Assembly: GCF_047730165.1 (NCBI RefSeq)
Contig: NZ_CP159834.1
Location: 1,984,001 to 2,048,000 of the forward strand
Origin: Patiriisocius sp047730165
GTDB lineage: Bacteria; Bacteroidota; Bacteroidia; Flavobacteriales; Flavobacteriaceae
Reading direction: 5' to 3'
DNA length: 64,000 bases
How positions within the stretch are numbered: the first letter of the stretch is position 1; each line of letters starts with the position of its first letter. A program made the position numbers and the translations under genes. Below, piece by piece: positions 7,735 through 17,070 of the stretch. The notes beneath the pieces are model-generated. The model saw only the letters and a program-made list of their open reading frames with translations, did no database searches and was not told the DNA's origin.

Positions 7735-8386
7735 ATAACTTAGGCCAATTACCACTTGTATTTACATCTGTCATAGAACCAACGCTAATCTCTTCTCCTT
7801 TTATTCCTTCAACAGAAACAACTTGCAATTCTTGATTTAATAAATCTTTTTTACCTAGATCTTCAAGAAGGTCTCTCTTGGATATTTTTGCTTTAAAGAC
7901 AGCGTACATCGTTCCGTTCTTTTCTACTTGTCCAGCTTCTAGGGCTATCTGCTTATCAATGCCCTCAATAGGCACATTCATCATTGTTTTATAACGATTC
8001 GTCTTTTTAAATAATGAATCTCTTACAGACTCAAAACGTAAAGTGTCGATAATGGTAGCTTCTAAGTAATAACCACCTGTTTGTCCATCAAGACCATAAG
8101 CTTGATTTTTCTTGACATCTGCATATGAAGTATCTCTTCTTGCTGTAATAGCAAACTGAGCGGTGTCAATAAAACGAGTAAGACTATCATAAGTACCTGC
8201 GAAATTACCAGTAATCTCTTGATGTGCTAGTTGTGAGGCTCTAATATCTTTTAGATTGTTAATCACCTTTTGATAACGAGCTACTTTCGCTTTATTAAAT
8301 TCTTCTGGCTCGCTGATAGAAGTCCAAAGTTGGTATCCTAAAAATACTATTAATGCCCAAAGAACAACTTGAATAACAATTTTCAT
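7709..8386 (-). CDS. Conserved hypothetical protein with N-terminal membrane anchor
   Basis: The 225-residue protein begins with a single hydrophobic helix (VIQVVLWALIVFLGYQLW, residues 4-21), followed by a helical stretch (residues 30-60) that resembles the stalk of pilin-like or periplasmic anchored proteins. The remainder is soluble and beta-rich. I recognise it only as a conserved Bacteroidota protein found ahead of DUF3822. Its stop overlaps the DUF3822 start by 26 nt, so the two are probably translationally coupled. It is the first gene of the operon with rsmD. Function is unknown; export of the C-terminal part is inferred from the anchor. Confidence 0.75.
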   Translation of the reverse strand: MKIVIQVVLWALIVFLGYQLWTSISEPEEFNKAKVARYQKVINNLKDIRASQLAHQEITGNFAGTYDSLTRFIDTAQFAITARRDTSYADVKKNQAYGLDGQTGGYYLEATIIDTLRFESVRDSLFKKTNRYKTMMNVPIEGIDKQIALEAGQVEKNGTMYAVFKAKISKRDLLEDLGKKDLLNQELQVVSVEGIKGEEISVGSMTDVNTSGNWPKLYDTAKDNQ

Positions 8387-8532
8387 TTGTGGTAAGTTTT
8401 TGTTTTTTAAAAATATGTTAAAGTAATGCTAGCTACTTTAATAGGTCAGTCGCAAATCTACAATTTTTTTTTGTTCGTAAAAGGTTTAGCCCAAAAAAAC
8501 ATGGCTATCTTTAAACCTTGTATTTATACCCT

Positions 8533-9957
8533 ATGAATGTTAGCTCTTTTTACAGCTTATTAAAATCAGACTTCCCGCATAAAACCACCCTAAAACAGGA
8601 TATTGCACTGCAATTAATGGCTAAGTTTGCTATTGACGAAGACAAGAAAGCCTTGTTTTTGTTAAAAGGATACGCCGGTACAGGTAAAACAACGCTTATA
8701 GGGACGTTAGTTAAAAACCTCTGGCAGGCAAAACTATCGCCAGTACTGATGGCACCAACAGGGAGAGCAGCAAAGGTAATCTCTAACTATTCTCAAAAAG
8801 AGGCTTTTACAATTCATAGAAAAATATATCAACCTAAAGCCAAAAGTGGTGGTGGAGTGACGTTTTCACTTCAGAAAAATAAACATCGAAATACTATATT
8901 CATTGTAGATGAGGCATCTATGATACCAGATGTGAATACGGATGGAAAAATGTTTGATAGCGGCTCGCTTCTCGATGATCTTATACAGTATGTTTATGGC
9001 GGGCATAACTGCAAGTTGCTGCTTATAGGTGACACGGCACAATTGCCGCCCATAAAGCTGGATGTAAGCCCTGCATTAGTAGCGCAAACACTTGAAGGGA
9101 GATACCAACTTAATGTGCAAGAACTCGAACTCGACGAAGTACTCCGCCAGAAATCTGATAGTGGGATCCTTTTTAATGCTACAGAAATCCGCAAGTGCCT
9201 TGATGATGGCGTGTATGAACGTTTTAAATTTGATATTTCTCAATCTACAGATGTCATTCGCCCTGTGGATGGGATGGAAGTGATGGATGCGATAAGCGAT
9301 AGCTATAATGAGAACAATGATGAAGATGCCGTTTTTATCGTAAGAAGCAACAAGCGGGCAAACCTTTATAATCAGAACATACGTGCAAGAGTACTCTATC
9401 AAGATCAAGAGCTAGCTGCCGGTGACCGATTGATGGTGGTGAAGAATAATTATTTCTGGGTTTCTTCAGAAAGTGAAGCTGGCTTTATTGCTAATGGTGA
9501 TATTATAGAGGTGTTAGAGATTTTTAGATTTATTGATCTATATGGCTTCCGTTTTGCAGAAGTAAAAGTGCAAATGGCAGATTACCCAAGAATGAAGGCT
9601 TTTGAAACAGTCTTACTCTTAGATACAATTACTGCAGAAACGCCATCACTTTCATACGAAGACTCAAACAAGTTATATCAAGAAGTGTCAAAGGATTATG
9701 CAGATGAAAAGTCAAAATATAAAAAGTTTCAAGCCATAAAAAAGAACCGTTATTTTAATGGGCTGCAGGTAAAATTCTCATACGCTATTACCTGTCATAA
9801 GTCACAAGGTGGACAATGGAACACAGTGTTTGTGGAACAACCTTATTTGCCAGGCGGCATTGACAAAGATTACTTGAGGTGGTTATATACTGCGGTCACA
9901 AGAGCCAAGGATAAATTATACCTCATTGGTTTTAAGGATGATTTTTTTGTAAATTAA
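8533..9957 (+). CDS. RecD-like ATP-dependent DNA helicase (superfamily 1)
   Basis: Soluble SF1B-type helicase of about 474 residues, related to RecD and RecD2 but lacking their N-terminal extensions. Motifs in order: I (Walker A) GYAGTGKTTL, Ia APTGRAAKVIS, II VDEASM, III GDTAQLPPI, V/VI TCHKSQGGQW and YTAVTRAKDKLYLIG. A UvrD_C_2-type domain ends the protein. I choose the ATG at 8533 (MNVSSFYSLL) over a TTG at 8518 because the five added residues have no family support. It is probably involved in repair or recombination; no RecB/RecC partner is near. The next frame (a DUF4126 pseudogene) follows after 6 nt. Confidence 0.88.
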   Translation: MNVSSFYSLLKSDFPHKTTLKQDIALQLMAKFAIDEDKKALFLLKGYAGTGKTTLIGTLVKNLWQAKLSPVLMAPTGRAAKVISNYSQKEAFTIHRKIYQPKAKSGGGVTFSLQKNKHRNTIFIVDEASMIPDVNTDGKMFDSGSLLDDLIQYVYGGHNCKLLLIGDTAQLPPIKLDVSPALVAQTLEGRYQLNVQELELDEVLRQKSDSGILFNATEIRKCLDDGVYERFKFDISQSTDVIRPVDGMEVMDAISDSYNENNDEDAVFIVRSNKRANLYNQNIRARVLYQDQELAAGDRLMVVKNNYFWVSSESEAGFIANGDIIEVLEIFRFIDLYGFRFAEVKVQMADYPRMKAFETVLLLDTITAETPSLSYEDSNKLYQEVSKDYADEKSKYKKFQAIKKNRYFNGLQVKFSYAITCHKSQGGQWNTVFVEQPYLPGGIDKDYLRWLYTAVTRAKDKLYLIGFKDDFFVN

Positions 9958-9963
9958 TCAGAA

Positions 9964-10530
9964 TTGGAAACACTACACATTATTTCGGGAGTTTGTCTAG
10001 GCATTGGTCTAGCTGCGGCTGCAGGGTTTAGCGTATTTTTGCCATTGTTATTTTTAAGCCTTGCAGGTTTTAATGATATAGGCCCACTCAACGAAAGCTG
10101 AGAATGGCTAGGCAGTCTCGCAGCAGTCATCGTTCTTGGTATCGCTACAGTGATTGAGATTGCTGGATATTACATTCCTTGGATGGATAATGCGCTAGAT
10201 ACGATTGCAGTACCCTTAGTCACAGCGGCAGGTATGCTCGTTGTAGTCGCAACAGTCTCAGATCTCGACCCTGTAATCACTTGGGTAATGGCTATTATTG
10301 CCGGTGGAGGTGCTACCGCTGCCATTTCTGGAACAAGTTCTGCAGTGCGTTTAATGACTACTGCGACTACAGGTGGCTTTGCAAACCCTATAGTGTCTGT
10401 CGCCGAAACTGCTACCGCTACCGTTTTTTCTGTACTCGCCATTTTTATTCCAATCGTGGCGGGCATTCTAGTCCTTCTCTTGATTTATTTTGTGACTTGT
10501 TTCTATAAAAAGAGGCGCCGAAAAGTATAA
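9964..10530 (+). pseudogene. DUF4126 family membrane protein with in-frame TGA
   Basis: The frame is continuous from a TTG at 9964 to the stop at 10530, except for one TGA at 10099-10101. Before the stop it reads ETLHIISGVCLGIGL and after it EWLGSLAAV; the two halves together make the normal DUF4126 layout (GxxLGIGLAAAAGF, then IEIAGYYIPWMDNALDTIA). The family normally has Trp at the stopped position (NES-W-EWLG), so a single TGG to TGA change explains the break. The rest is intact, with about five membrane segments and a basic tail. The downstream 126-residue piece could still be translated from an internal start. Either a recent nonsense mutation or a base error. Confidence 0.8.
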
Positions 10531-10586
10531 ATCGAATAAATCCTATTATTTTTACAGCACCTAATTCACTTTCTAAAATTTCAGAA

Positions 10587-11327
10587 ATGAAAATTATTGC
10601 TATGATCCCTGCACGTTATGAAGCTTCCCGATTTCCGGCGAAGTTAATGCAGCTTTTGGGCGAAAAAACGGTCATCTTAACCACCTATGAGGCAACAGTT
10701 GCTACAGGTCTTTTTAGTGAAGTGTATGTTGTGACAGATAGCGAGCTTATTGCTTCGGAAATTACAAACAATGGCGGTAACGCTATTATGAGTAGGACTC
10801 CACACGAATGTGGCAGTGATCGTATTGCAGAAGCTGTTGCAGGTATTGATTGTGACATAGTGCTAAATGTACAGGGTGATGAGCCTTTTACAAATAGAAA
10901 AAGCCTGGAGAATTTGCTCGCTGTTTTTAATGGAGCAGATGCGGCTAAAATTGACCTTGCTTCTATAAGAACTTCTATTTCTAAGGAGGAGGACATCAAT
11001 AATCCTAATTGTGTAAAAGTGGTAACCGGAGCGGACGGCTTTGCAAAATATTTTTCAAGAGCTCCTATTCCTTATAATAGAGCAGAAGATAAAAATGCAC
11101 ACTACTTTAAGCACGTAGGTATTTATGCTTTTAGAAAACAAGCGATTTTAGATTTTGCTAAACTCGAAATGTCACCGCTAGAAGCTGCAGAAAAAATAGA
11201 GTGTTTACGTTTTTTAGAAAACGGCCGTCAGATAAAAATGGTTGTTTCTAAAGAGACTACTTTCGGTATAGATACTCCGAAAGATTTAATTAAGGCAAAC
11301 GACTTCCTAAAAAATAATAAACATTAA
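10587..11327 (+). CDS. kdsB: 3-deoxy-manno-octulosonate cytidylyltransferase
   Basis: KdsB activates KDO as CMP-KDO for the inner core of lipopolysaccharide. The 246-residue cytoplasmic protein begins with MIPARYEASRFPAKLM, the nucleotide-binding start of the family, and contains NVQGDEPF (metal and CTP binding, about residues 94-101) and the HVGIYAFRK segment near 175. Length matches E. coli KdsB. It overlaps the next gene, an acyltransferase, by one base (TAATG), so both envelope-lipid genes are coupled. Its presence shows that the organism makes KDO-containing LPS. Confidence 0.95.
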   Translation: MKIIAMIPARYEASRFPAKLMQLLGEKTVILTTYEATVATGLFSEVYVVTDSELIASEITNNGGNAIMSRTPHECGSDRIAEAVAGIDCDIVLNVQGDEPFTNRKSLENLLAVFNGADAAKIDLASIRTSISKEEDINNPNCVKVVTGADGFAKYFSRAPIPYNRAEDKNAHYFKHVGIYAFRKQAILDFAKLEMSPLEAAEKIECLRFLENGRQIKMVVSKETTFGIDTPKDLIKANDFLKNNKH

Positions 11328-11863
11328 TGGGCTTTACAAGATTCTTGTATTCAAATATTTTTGGTTGGAAAATTAATGGAGATTTCGATAGATCCATAAA
11401 GAAAGCGGTCCTCGTTTGTGCTCCACATACTAGTTATTTTGATTTTATTGTTTCTGTATTAGCGAGACGGATTCTTAAAGTAGAAATCAATTTTGTAGGT
11501 AAAAAAGAACTTTTTGTTTGGCCTTTAGGGTGGTATTTTAAATGGATGGGCGGCGCACCATTAAATAGAGGGAAAGCTGAAAATAAAGTAGAAGCGATTG
11601 CAAATGTGATTAAAGTTCATAAAGAGTTTAGACTCGCATTAGCACCAGAAGGAACCCGTACCAAAGTTGAAAAATGGAAGTCAGGATACTATTACATTGC
11701 GCTAGCAGCTGGCGTTTCAATTATTCCGGTTGGTTTTGACTATCCTTCTAAGACCCTCTTTATAGGGAATGCTTTTTACCCCACAGGAGATATTATGGTG
11801 GATGAACCTAAGTTAAAAGAATTTTATAAAGGAATGGTAGGTAAAGTTCCTGAGTGGACATAA
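11327..11863 (+). CDS. Lysophospholipid / 1-acylglycerol-3-phosphate acyltransferase-like protein
   Basis: Member of the PlsC (LPLAT) family, 178 residues, shorter than classical PlsC. The catalytic HX4D box is HTSYFD (residues 33-38), followed by GGAPLNRGK (glycerophosphate-binding block) and EGTR (block III, near residue 108). A hydrophobic N-terminal segment may attach it to the inner membrane. It starts inside the kdsB stop codon, so it is probably translated from the same message. The exact acceptor lipid is not predictable. A strong bidirectional terminator follows 20 nt after the stop. Confidence 0.85.
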   Translation: MGFTRFLYSNIFGWKINGDFDRSIKKAVLVCAPHTSYFDFIVSVLARRILKVEINFVGKKELFVWPLGWYFKWMGGAPLNRGKAENKVEAIANVIKVHKEFRLALAPEGTRTKVEKWKSGYYYIALAAGVSIIPVGFDYPSKTLFIGNAFYPTGDIMVDEPKLKEFYKGMVGKVPEWT

Positions 11864-11882
11864 AGTGTATCAGATACAAGCA

Positions 11883-11916
11883 AAAAGGCTGCTCATTTTA
11901 TAGAGCAGCCTTTTTT
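11883..11916. terminator. Bidirectional intrinsic terminator between acyltransferase and yebC
   Basis: AAAAGGCTGCTC pairs with GAGCAGCCTTTT around an 8-nt AT loop and is flanked by A and T runs on both sides. It serves the convergent genes ending at 11863 (+) and 11939 (-). Confidence 0.85.
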
Positions 11917-11938
11917 GATAATTATTTCTTTTGAACTT

Positions 11939-12691
11939 TTAATTGTCTGAACTTTCTTCCATAGTGTGATATACATTCTGTACATCATCATCTTCTTCCA
12001 GTTTTTCTAATAGCTTCTCAACATCTTCCGACTGTTCTGCTGTAATTTTTTTGGTTACTTGCGGAATTCGCTCAAACCCTGAAGATAGGATTTCAATTTT
12101 GTTTTCTTCTAGATACGCCTGGATAGAGCCAAAACTTTCAAAAGGTGCATAGATCATTATCCCATCTTTTTCAGACTCTTCTTCCTTCTCATCATCTCTG
12201 TCTTCAAAGATTTCTTCTACACCGTGGTCTATTAATTCTAGTTCTAAATCTTCAAGATCAAGACCTTCTGCTTTTATTCTAAAGTTACAGGTATGATCAA
12301 ACATAAATACAACAGAACCAGAAGTGCCTAAACTTCCATCTGTCTTGTTAAAGTGTGAACGCACATTTGCAACCGTTCTTGTATTGTTGTCTGTTGCTGT
12401 TTCAATTAAGACCGCGATGCCGTGTTGCGCATAGCCTTCAAACAATACTTCTTTATAATCTCCTAAGCTCTTATCACTTGCCTTCTTTATGGCACGTTCT
12501 ACATTGTCCTTAGGCATATTAACAGACTTGGCATTCTGGATAACCGCACGGAGTCTCGAATTTGAATCTGGGTCGGGTCCTCCTTCTTTAACCGCCATTA
12601 CAATGTCTTTACCAATGCGCGTAAACGCCTTAGACATTGCTGACCATCGTTTCATTTTCCTTGCTTTCCTAAATTCAAAAGCTCTTCCCAT
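11939..12691 (-). CDS. yebC: YebC/PmpR family DNA-binding regulator or translation factor
   Basis: The 250-residue TACO1/YebC protein starts MGRAFEFRKARKMKRW, the Bacteroidota version of the family's N-terminus, followed by FTRIGKDIVMAVKEGGPDPDSNSRLR and NMPKDNVERAIKKA. Two further domains with acidic loops (EEIFEDRDDEKEEE) follow. Members have been described both as transcription regulators and as factors that help ribosomes through polyproline stretches; sequence cannot decide which. It is monocistronic, with a good promoter about 60 nt upstream and a shared terminator downstream. Confidence 0.93.
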   Translation of the reverse strand: MGRAFEFRKARKMKRWSAMSKAFTRIGKDIVMAVKEGGPDPDSNSRLRAVIQNAKSVNMPKDNVERAIKKASDKSLGDYKEVLFEGYAQHGIAVLIETATDNNTRTVANVRSHFNKTDGSLGTSGSVVFMFDHTCNFRIKAEGLDLEDLELELIDHGVEEIFEDRDDEKEEESEKDGIMIYAPFESFGSIQAYLEENKIEILSSGFERIPQVTKKITAEQSEDVEKLLEKLEEDDDVQNVYHTMEESSDN

Positions 12692-12745
12692 AGTGTGTTT
12701 GTTAGTTGTTAGAATTTATTTGCTAACTAAAATTTATTGTCTTGT

Positions 12746-12776
12746 CAAATATAATAGTACTGTATTATAGTTCAAA
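12746..12776 (-). promoter_or_regulatory. yebC promoter (TTTG-N19-TATATTTG)
   Basis: On the minus strand TTTG (12773-12776) is followed after 19 nt by TATATTTG (12746-12753), an exact match to the Bacteroidetes -33/-7 consensus. The leader to the ATG at 12691 is about 50 nt. Confidence 0.7.
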
Positions 12777-12864
12777 ATTTTCATGTTCATAGTTTTGGGT
12801 TTTAATTGTGAAGTTAATTAAGACATCTTGAAACAAGAAACTGGAAATCCACTGCAAAAAAAAC

Positions 12865-13146
12865 CTACCCAATAAGATCATCAATAATCCCTGCCAAGTC
12901 AAAATCTTTATCTGTTACACCATCTGCGTCGTGTGTAGAGAGAAAAATCTCTAGCTTATCGTATACATTAGTCCATTCTGGATGATGGTTAAGACGTTCG
13001 GCTTCAAAGGCGATGCGGGTCATTGCGCTAAAAGCTTCTTTAAAATTTTCAAATTCAAAAGTAGTATACAATGCTCCTTCTGAATATCCCCACCCTTCCA
13101 TTTCTTCAAGGCGTACGTTTATTTGTTCTTCTGTAAGTGCTTTCAT
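12865..13146 (-). CDS. phhB: Pterin-4-alpha-carbinolamine dehydratase
   Basis: PCD dehydrates 4a-hydroxytetrahydropterin, recycling the cofactor of aromatic amino acid hydroxylases. The 93-residue protein has the active-site pattern of the family: EAERLNHHPEWTNVYDKLEI (His-His-Pro, about residues 48-67), then LSTHDADGVTDKDFDLA with the second catalytic His and Asp. Length is typical. It stands alone in a region of short intergenic spacers. folE, which starts pterin synthesis, lies elsewhere in the window (41200), and no phenylalanine hydroxylase gene is visible here. Confidence 0.95.
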   Translation of the reverse strand: MKALTEEQINVRLEEMEGWGYSEGALYTTFEFENFKEAFSAMTRIAFEAERLNHHPEWTNVYDKLEIFLSTHDADGVTDKDFDLAGIIDDLIG

Positions 13147-13398
13147 AAGTTTTGGTTTTATGCTCTTGGCAACATGCTTAAGCTTTTTGTAAAGTTATAA
13201 GAAAGAATTGAGGTGAGGGGTTATTGGGGAAGGAGAATATAAGATTTCATTACATATGGTTCTTGCCTAACTCTCCTTGATTGTTTGCGTCTCGGAAAGG
13301 GAAGGTGGATTTTGGGAAATGAATTTGATGAAACAGTACAAATCACAATCCCGAAATACGGAAGGAGTTCTTTACGCAATCACAATTAACAAAAAAAT

Positions 13399-14253
13399 CT
13401 AGAGCTTCAAACTAGCAATCTCCTCATTCAGGGTACAATCGTCAATTACCTCCTGCACGGTAATCCTATAATTTTTAGGCAATCTGTTCTCTTTAGGAAG
13501 TATCGCCTGATAGCTATCTTCATTTCTGGTAAAGACTTGTTGAAAAATAGGGAATTTCCCGTGTGCCTTTTCACAAATTTCAAAAAAGAGATCTTCGTGG
13601 TGTATCACATCTTCGCTGGCAAGGTGAAAGATTCCTGTTTTTAGTTTGTTAATAATATAATGTACTTGTTGTGCTACTTTGTTTGCCGTGGTAATGCTAA
13701 TGATACGATTAGGGAATACTTCAAAATTAGCTTTGCTTTTTATGGCTTCTCTTAGGTGAATTATTTCTGGAGAATAAGGCCCTAACACTAAGGGTACTCT
13801 TAAAATTGCCACTTGATTTGGAATGGTTTTCAACAATAGCTTTTCTGCGGAAATAGTAAATTTTCCGAAGCCTGAATCTGCTGCTGGCGTATCGTTTTCG
13901 TAAGAAGGGAATTCAAACTTTGCATCAAATACTTTTGATGACGACATATAAAGTAAACTGCTTTCGGGATGTGAGGCAATGTAAAATGCTATCGCTTCGA
14001 GCGCTTTATATTGACTAGTAATATCACCTTCTAAACAGGAAATGATTACAGACGGTTGTACTGCTATTAATATTTCCGAAGTACTGGTTGTAGTAATATC
14101 TAGTTGGTAAAAGACTTCGTTTTTTTCTAACTCAGCATCTTCTCCAGCATAGGTGCCATAGGTATCCATAAACTGGCATATTTCGTGATAAATCACGTTG
14201 CCAACAAAACTGGTGGCGCCTAGAATAAGGACAGTAGGTTTAGGGTGCTGCAT
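13399..14253 (-). CDS. RmlD-like sugar-nucleotide reductase / NAD-dependent epimerase-dehydratase
   Basis: The 284-residue extended-type short-chain dehydrogenase has the Rossmann motif ILGATSFVGN (residues 10-19) and resembles dTDP-4-dehydrorhamnose reductase (RmlD). The usual catalytic YxxxK is not clear: the region reads FGKFTISAEKLLLK, with Lys present but Phe or Thr at the Tyr position. It may therefore be a binding protein or a diverged enzyme. The C-terminal domain includes HLASEDVIHHEDLFFEI, as in RmlD. It lies 10 nt downstream of the glutaminase gene on the same strand. No other sugar-nucleotide genes are adjacent, so the substrate is unknown. Confidence 0.75.
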   Translation of the reverse strand: MQHPKPTVLILGATSFVGNVIYHEICQFMDTYGTYAGEDAELEKNEVFYQLDITTTSTSEILIAVQPSVIISCLEGDITSQYKALEAIAFYIASHPESSLLYMSSSKVFDAKFEFPSYENDTPAADSGFGKFTISAEKLLLKTIPNQVAILRVPLVLGPYSPEIIHLREAIKSKANFEVFPNRIISITTANKVAQQVHYIINKLKTGIFHLASEDVIHHEDLFFEICEKAHGKFPIFQQVFTRNEDSYQAILPKENRLPKNYRITVQEVIDDCTLNEEIASLKL

Positions 14254-14263
14254 AAATGTATAA

Positions 14264-15175
14264 CTAAAAAATAGACGAATTAGTCTGTGTTGTAAATCGT
14301 TCTAGTGCCTGCATCCCATAATAAGAATTTCCTTTTTCATTTAGGCCGGGTGACCAAGTTGTAATCACGTATTGGTTAGGTAATAGTGCCACGATGCCAC
14401 CGCCCACGCCACTTTTTCCGGGGAGGCCCACCTCAAATGCAAATTCGCCAGCTTCATCATAAAAACCACATGTGAGCATAATAGCGTTAATACGTTTTGC
14501 TTGTTTTGGCTTTATACATGTATTGTTCTGCATGCAGACACCTCTGTTTGCAAAGGCAAAAAAGGCGTTTGATAGCTGTTTACAATTCATCGCAATGGAG
14601 CATTGATGAAAATAAAAGTCTAATACTTCTTCTATAGGATTATGAAGATTATCAAAAGATTTCAAAAGGTTTGCAATGGCATAATTTCTAAACCCAGTGT
14701 CTTTTTCTGAAGCCGCAACCTCATAATCATAATCAATAGTCTGGTCATTCGCGAGGTCTCTCACAAACTGTAAAAAATCTTCTTTTGGGTTTTTGAGTGA
14801 GCTTACTAAACAATCTGTCACCACAATAGCACCAGAGTTGATTAATGGATTCCGTGGAATTCCTTTTTCTCTTTCTAATAAAGAAAGGTAGTTAAAAGGA
14901 TTACCAGAAGGCTCTACATCCATTCGTTCCCATAATGTATCTCCTTGACTCCCAAAAGCCATCGCAAGCGAAAAAACCTTAGAGATGCTCTGTATAGAAA
15001 AAGTCACGTCTGCATCACCCGCTTCAAAATTCTCTCCGTTAATGTTATTCAAATAAATACCAAACTGATCCTTATTCACCTTTGCTAACTCTGGGATGTA
15101 GTTTGCCACTTCGCTCGTGTTTTTTAGAGCGGATACTTCTTTGTGAATATCTTGAAGGATTTGTTTGTAGTTCAT
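14264..15175 (-). CDS. glsA: Glutaminase
   Basis: Glutaminase A hydrolyses glutamine to glutamate and ammonia and belongs to the beta-lactamase-like serine hydrolase fold. The 303-residue cytoplasmic protein shows the catalytic SISKVF motif (Ser-Ile-Ser-Lys, about residues 63-68), the NPLINSGAI segment (about 110-118), a MNCKQLSNAFFAFANRG block and the C-terminal GKSGVGGGIVALLP signature. Length fits. The gene starts the pair with the RmlD-like gene. The roughly 290 bp upstream, to gcvT, contain one copy of a dispersed repeat (15256-15280). Confidence 0.95.
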   Translation of the reverse strand: MNYKQILQDIHKEVSALKNTSEVANYIPELAKVNKDQFGIYLNNINGENFEAGDADVTFSIQSISKVFSLAMAFGSQGDTLWERMDVEPSGNPFNYLSLLEREKGIPRNPLINSGAIVVTDCLVSSLKNPKEDFLQFVRDLANDQTIDYDYEVAASEKDTGFRNYAIANLLKSFDNLHNPIEEVLDFYFHQCSIAMNCKQLSNAFFAFANRGVCMQNNTCIKPKQAKRINAIMLTCGFYDEAGEFAFEVGLPGKSGVGGGIVALLPNQYVITTWSPGLNEKGNSYYGMQALERFTTQTNSSIF

Positions 15176-15255
15176 TTATGGGTGATTAGTTAAATGCATA
15201 AACGTATAAATGTTCATTAGGGTTTTGTTAATAATTGAAATATGCTCAATTCTTT

Positions 15256-15280
15256 TGTCAAACTGAGCTTGTCGAAGTGC
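15256..15280 (+). repeat. Dispersed repeat, copy 1 (core CTGAGCTTGTCGAAGT)
   Basis: TGTCAAACTGAGCTTGTC and onward to GAAGTGC. The core is shared with 18689-18714 on the opposite strand and matches a short intergenic repeat I recall as widespread in many bacterial genomes. It lies in the 287-bp gap between glsA and gcvT, in which I see nothing else. Confidence 0.6.
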
Positions 15281-15462
15281 TGTCTCCAATATCACACTAG
15301 TCATTCAAAATGCGAAGTGCAGGAACAGGGTGAAATAAAGCCTTGAAAGTGATAAAAACTAAGTAACTCGATCTGCTATTCTCTTGATTTTATAAAGTCA
15401 AATAAAACAAGAAAAGACCAAATTAGCGAAGCTTGTAAAACCTCTGATGAACCCTTTCTTGT

Positions 15463-16554
15463 TTAACTCTTAGCTTTTTTATAAAATGGCAACTTCACAA
15501 CAGTAGCAGCCACCGCATTTTTCCTGATTTGAATATGAATCTTAGATCCCACAGATTTAAAAATCACAGGTACATACCCTAATCCAATTCCTGTTCCCAT
15601 AGAAGGAGACATTGTTCCGCTGGTTACGTTTCCTATTTTGTTTCCGTTACTGTCTACAATGTCGTATCCTTGGCGTGGGATGCCACGCTCGTCAAGCTCA
15701 AATGCAACTAAGCATTTTTCTACGCCGCGTTCTTTTTGTTTCTTCAAGTTCTCGCTGTTCACAAACTCCTTTGTAAATTTTGTGATCCAGCCTAAACCTG
15801 CCTCTAGTGGCGAAGTGGTATCGTCTATATCATTTCCGTAGAGACAAAACCCCATCTCTAGACGTAAGGTGTCACGCGCCGCCAGCCCTATAGGTTTGAT
15901 GCCAAAATCTGCGCCTGCTTCCATTACTCTCGTCCATACTTGAGCCACGTCCTCATTCTTGCAGTAGATTTCAAATCCGCCACTGCCGGTGTACCCGGTT
16001 GCGCTTATAATCACATTATCAATGCCTGCGAAGTCTGATACTTTAAATGTGTAAAATTTGATCGCCGAGAGATCTTCGCTTGTCAATGACTGCATCGCTT
16101 CAATCGCCTTTGGTCCTTGAATTGCTAGTAAAGAAAAGCCTTCACTAATGTTACTTAATTCTGCACCTACGTGATTGTGTTTATTGATCCAATCCCAATC
16201 TTTATCTATGTTAGATGCGTTTACAACTAACAACCATTTTTCTTCTTCGAGGCGATAAATAAGAAGGTCATCTACAACGCCGCCGTCTTCATTTGGCAAG
16301 CAGGTATACTGTGCTTGACCGTCCACTAATTTTGACGCATCGTTGCTTGTCACGTGCTGGATTAAAGCTAATGCATTTGGTCCCATTACTAAAAACTCTC
16401 CCATATGCGATACATCAAAAACGCCTAAATCGGTGCGTACAGTCCCGTGTTCTGCATTAACGCCTTCATATGAAACAGGCATATTATACCCCGCAAACGG
16501 AACCATTTTTGCGCCCAGCGCTTTGTGAATTTTAGAGAGTGCAGTTTCTTTCAT
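15463..16554 (-). CDS. gcvT: Glycine cleavage system aminomethyltransferase (T protein)
   Basis: GcvT transfers the methylene unit from aminomethylated H protein to tetrahydrofolate and releases ammonia. The 363-residue protein starts METALS-like (MKETALSKIHKALGAKMVPFAG) and has the family's YEGVNAEHGTVR, FDVSHMGEF and GYTGSGGFEIYC motifs, as well as LEAGLGWITKF. C-terminal residues GNVTSGTMSPSMGTGIGLGYV complete the domain. Length is standard. gcvP and gcvH are not nearby, which is common in Bacteroidota. I see no glycine riboswitch in the 516-bp upstream gap. Confidence 0.96.
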   Translation of the reverse strand: MKETALSKIHKALGAKMVPFAGYNMPVSYEGVNAEHGTVRTDLGVFDVSHMGEFLVMGPNALALIQHVTSNDASKLVDGQAQYTCLPNEDGGVVDDLLIYRLEEEKWLLVVNASNIDKDWDWINKHNHVGAELSNISEGFSLLAIQGPKAIEAMQSLTSEDLSAIKFYTFKVSDFAGIDNVIISATGYTGSGGFEIYCKNEDVAQVWTRVMEAGADFGIKPIGLAARDTLRLEMGFCLYGNDIDDTTSPLEAGLGWITKFTKEFVNSENLKKQKERGVEKCLVAFELDERGIPRQGYDIVDSNGNKIGNVTSGTMSPSMGTGIGLGYVPVIFKSVGSKIHIQIRKNAVAATVVKLPFYKKAKS

Positions 16555-17070
16555 AGTATCTATATATCGTTATTAAATAGTTTTTAGCTGTCGCGAAAAC
16601 GTGCTACACGTTCTCTATTAGCTTCTATGACAAAGGTAGGTACTAGCGTGTAACTCGTCCAAATTTTGTTGAGGATTGTTTTTTAAATGTATGACTACAT
16701 TCTCTACACATCTTTGCGTATTTCATCGGAAAAACTATTTCATAGAGTCGCGCAGAGAAGCAAAGAGATTCACAGCGATATTTGTTAATTATTGAAGATA
16801 GCGCTAGATGTTCACTCCTTTAGAAAACTGTGACACGGTCGTGTAATGAAGGGGTGTATTAAGATTCCAAATTCGCTATTAGAAAATACTGCTGCGCTTT
16901 CTGTTTATTTAGACAATAGTCTAGGGTATGTGTCTTTTTTAAAACCAACTAAGAAAAAAAGGAGTAGTATGATATGATGCGCAGAATGAAGCAATAATTC
17001 ATTAAAAGAAGCAAGAGAAGAAAAGGAGAAAACTACAAAATCTACTACCTTTAAAGCTCAAAAATACTTT
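16555..17070. other. 516-bp intergenic region between divergent gcvT and nnrD/E
   Basis: No coding potential or RNA motif recognised. A short hairpin (AACGTG/CACGTT, 16599-16613) lies near gcvT. A CGCAGAGAAGCAAAGAG-type string (16729-16745) resembles common intergenic repeats. TACCTTTA at 17046-17053 could be a -7 element for the downstream gene, but no -33 box is evident. Confidence 0.4.

Noticed and set aside
16555..17070. Glycine riboswitch ahead of gcvT
   Set aside because: I could not find the conserved riboswitch core in the gap.
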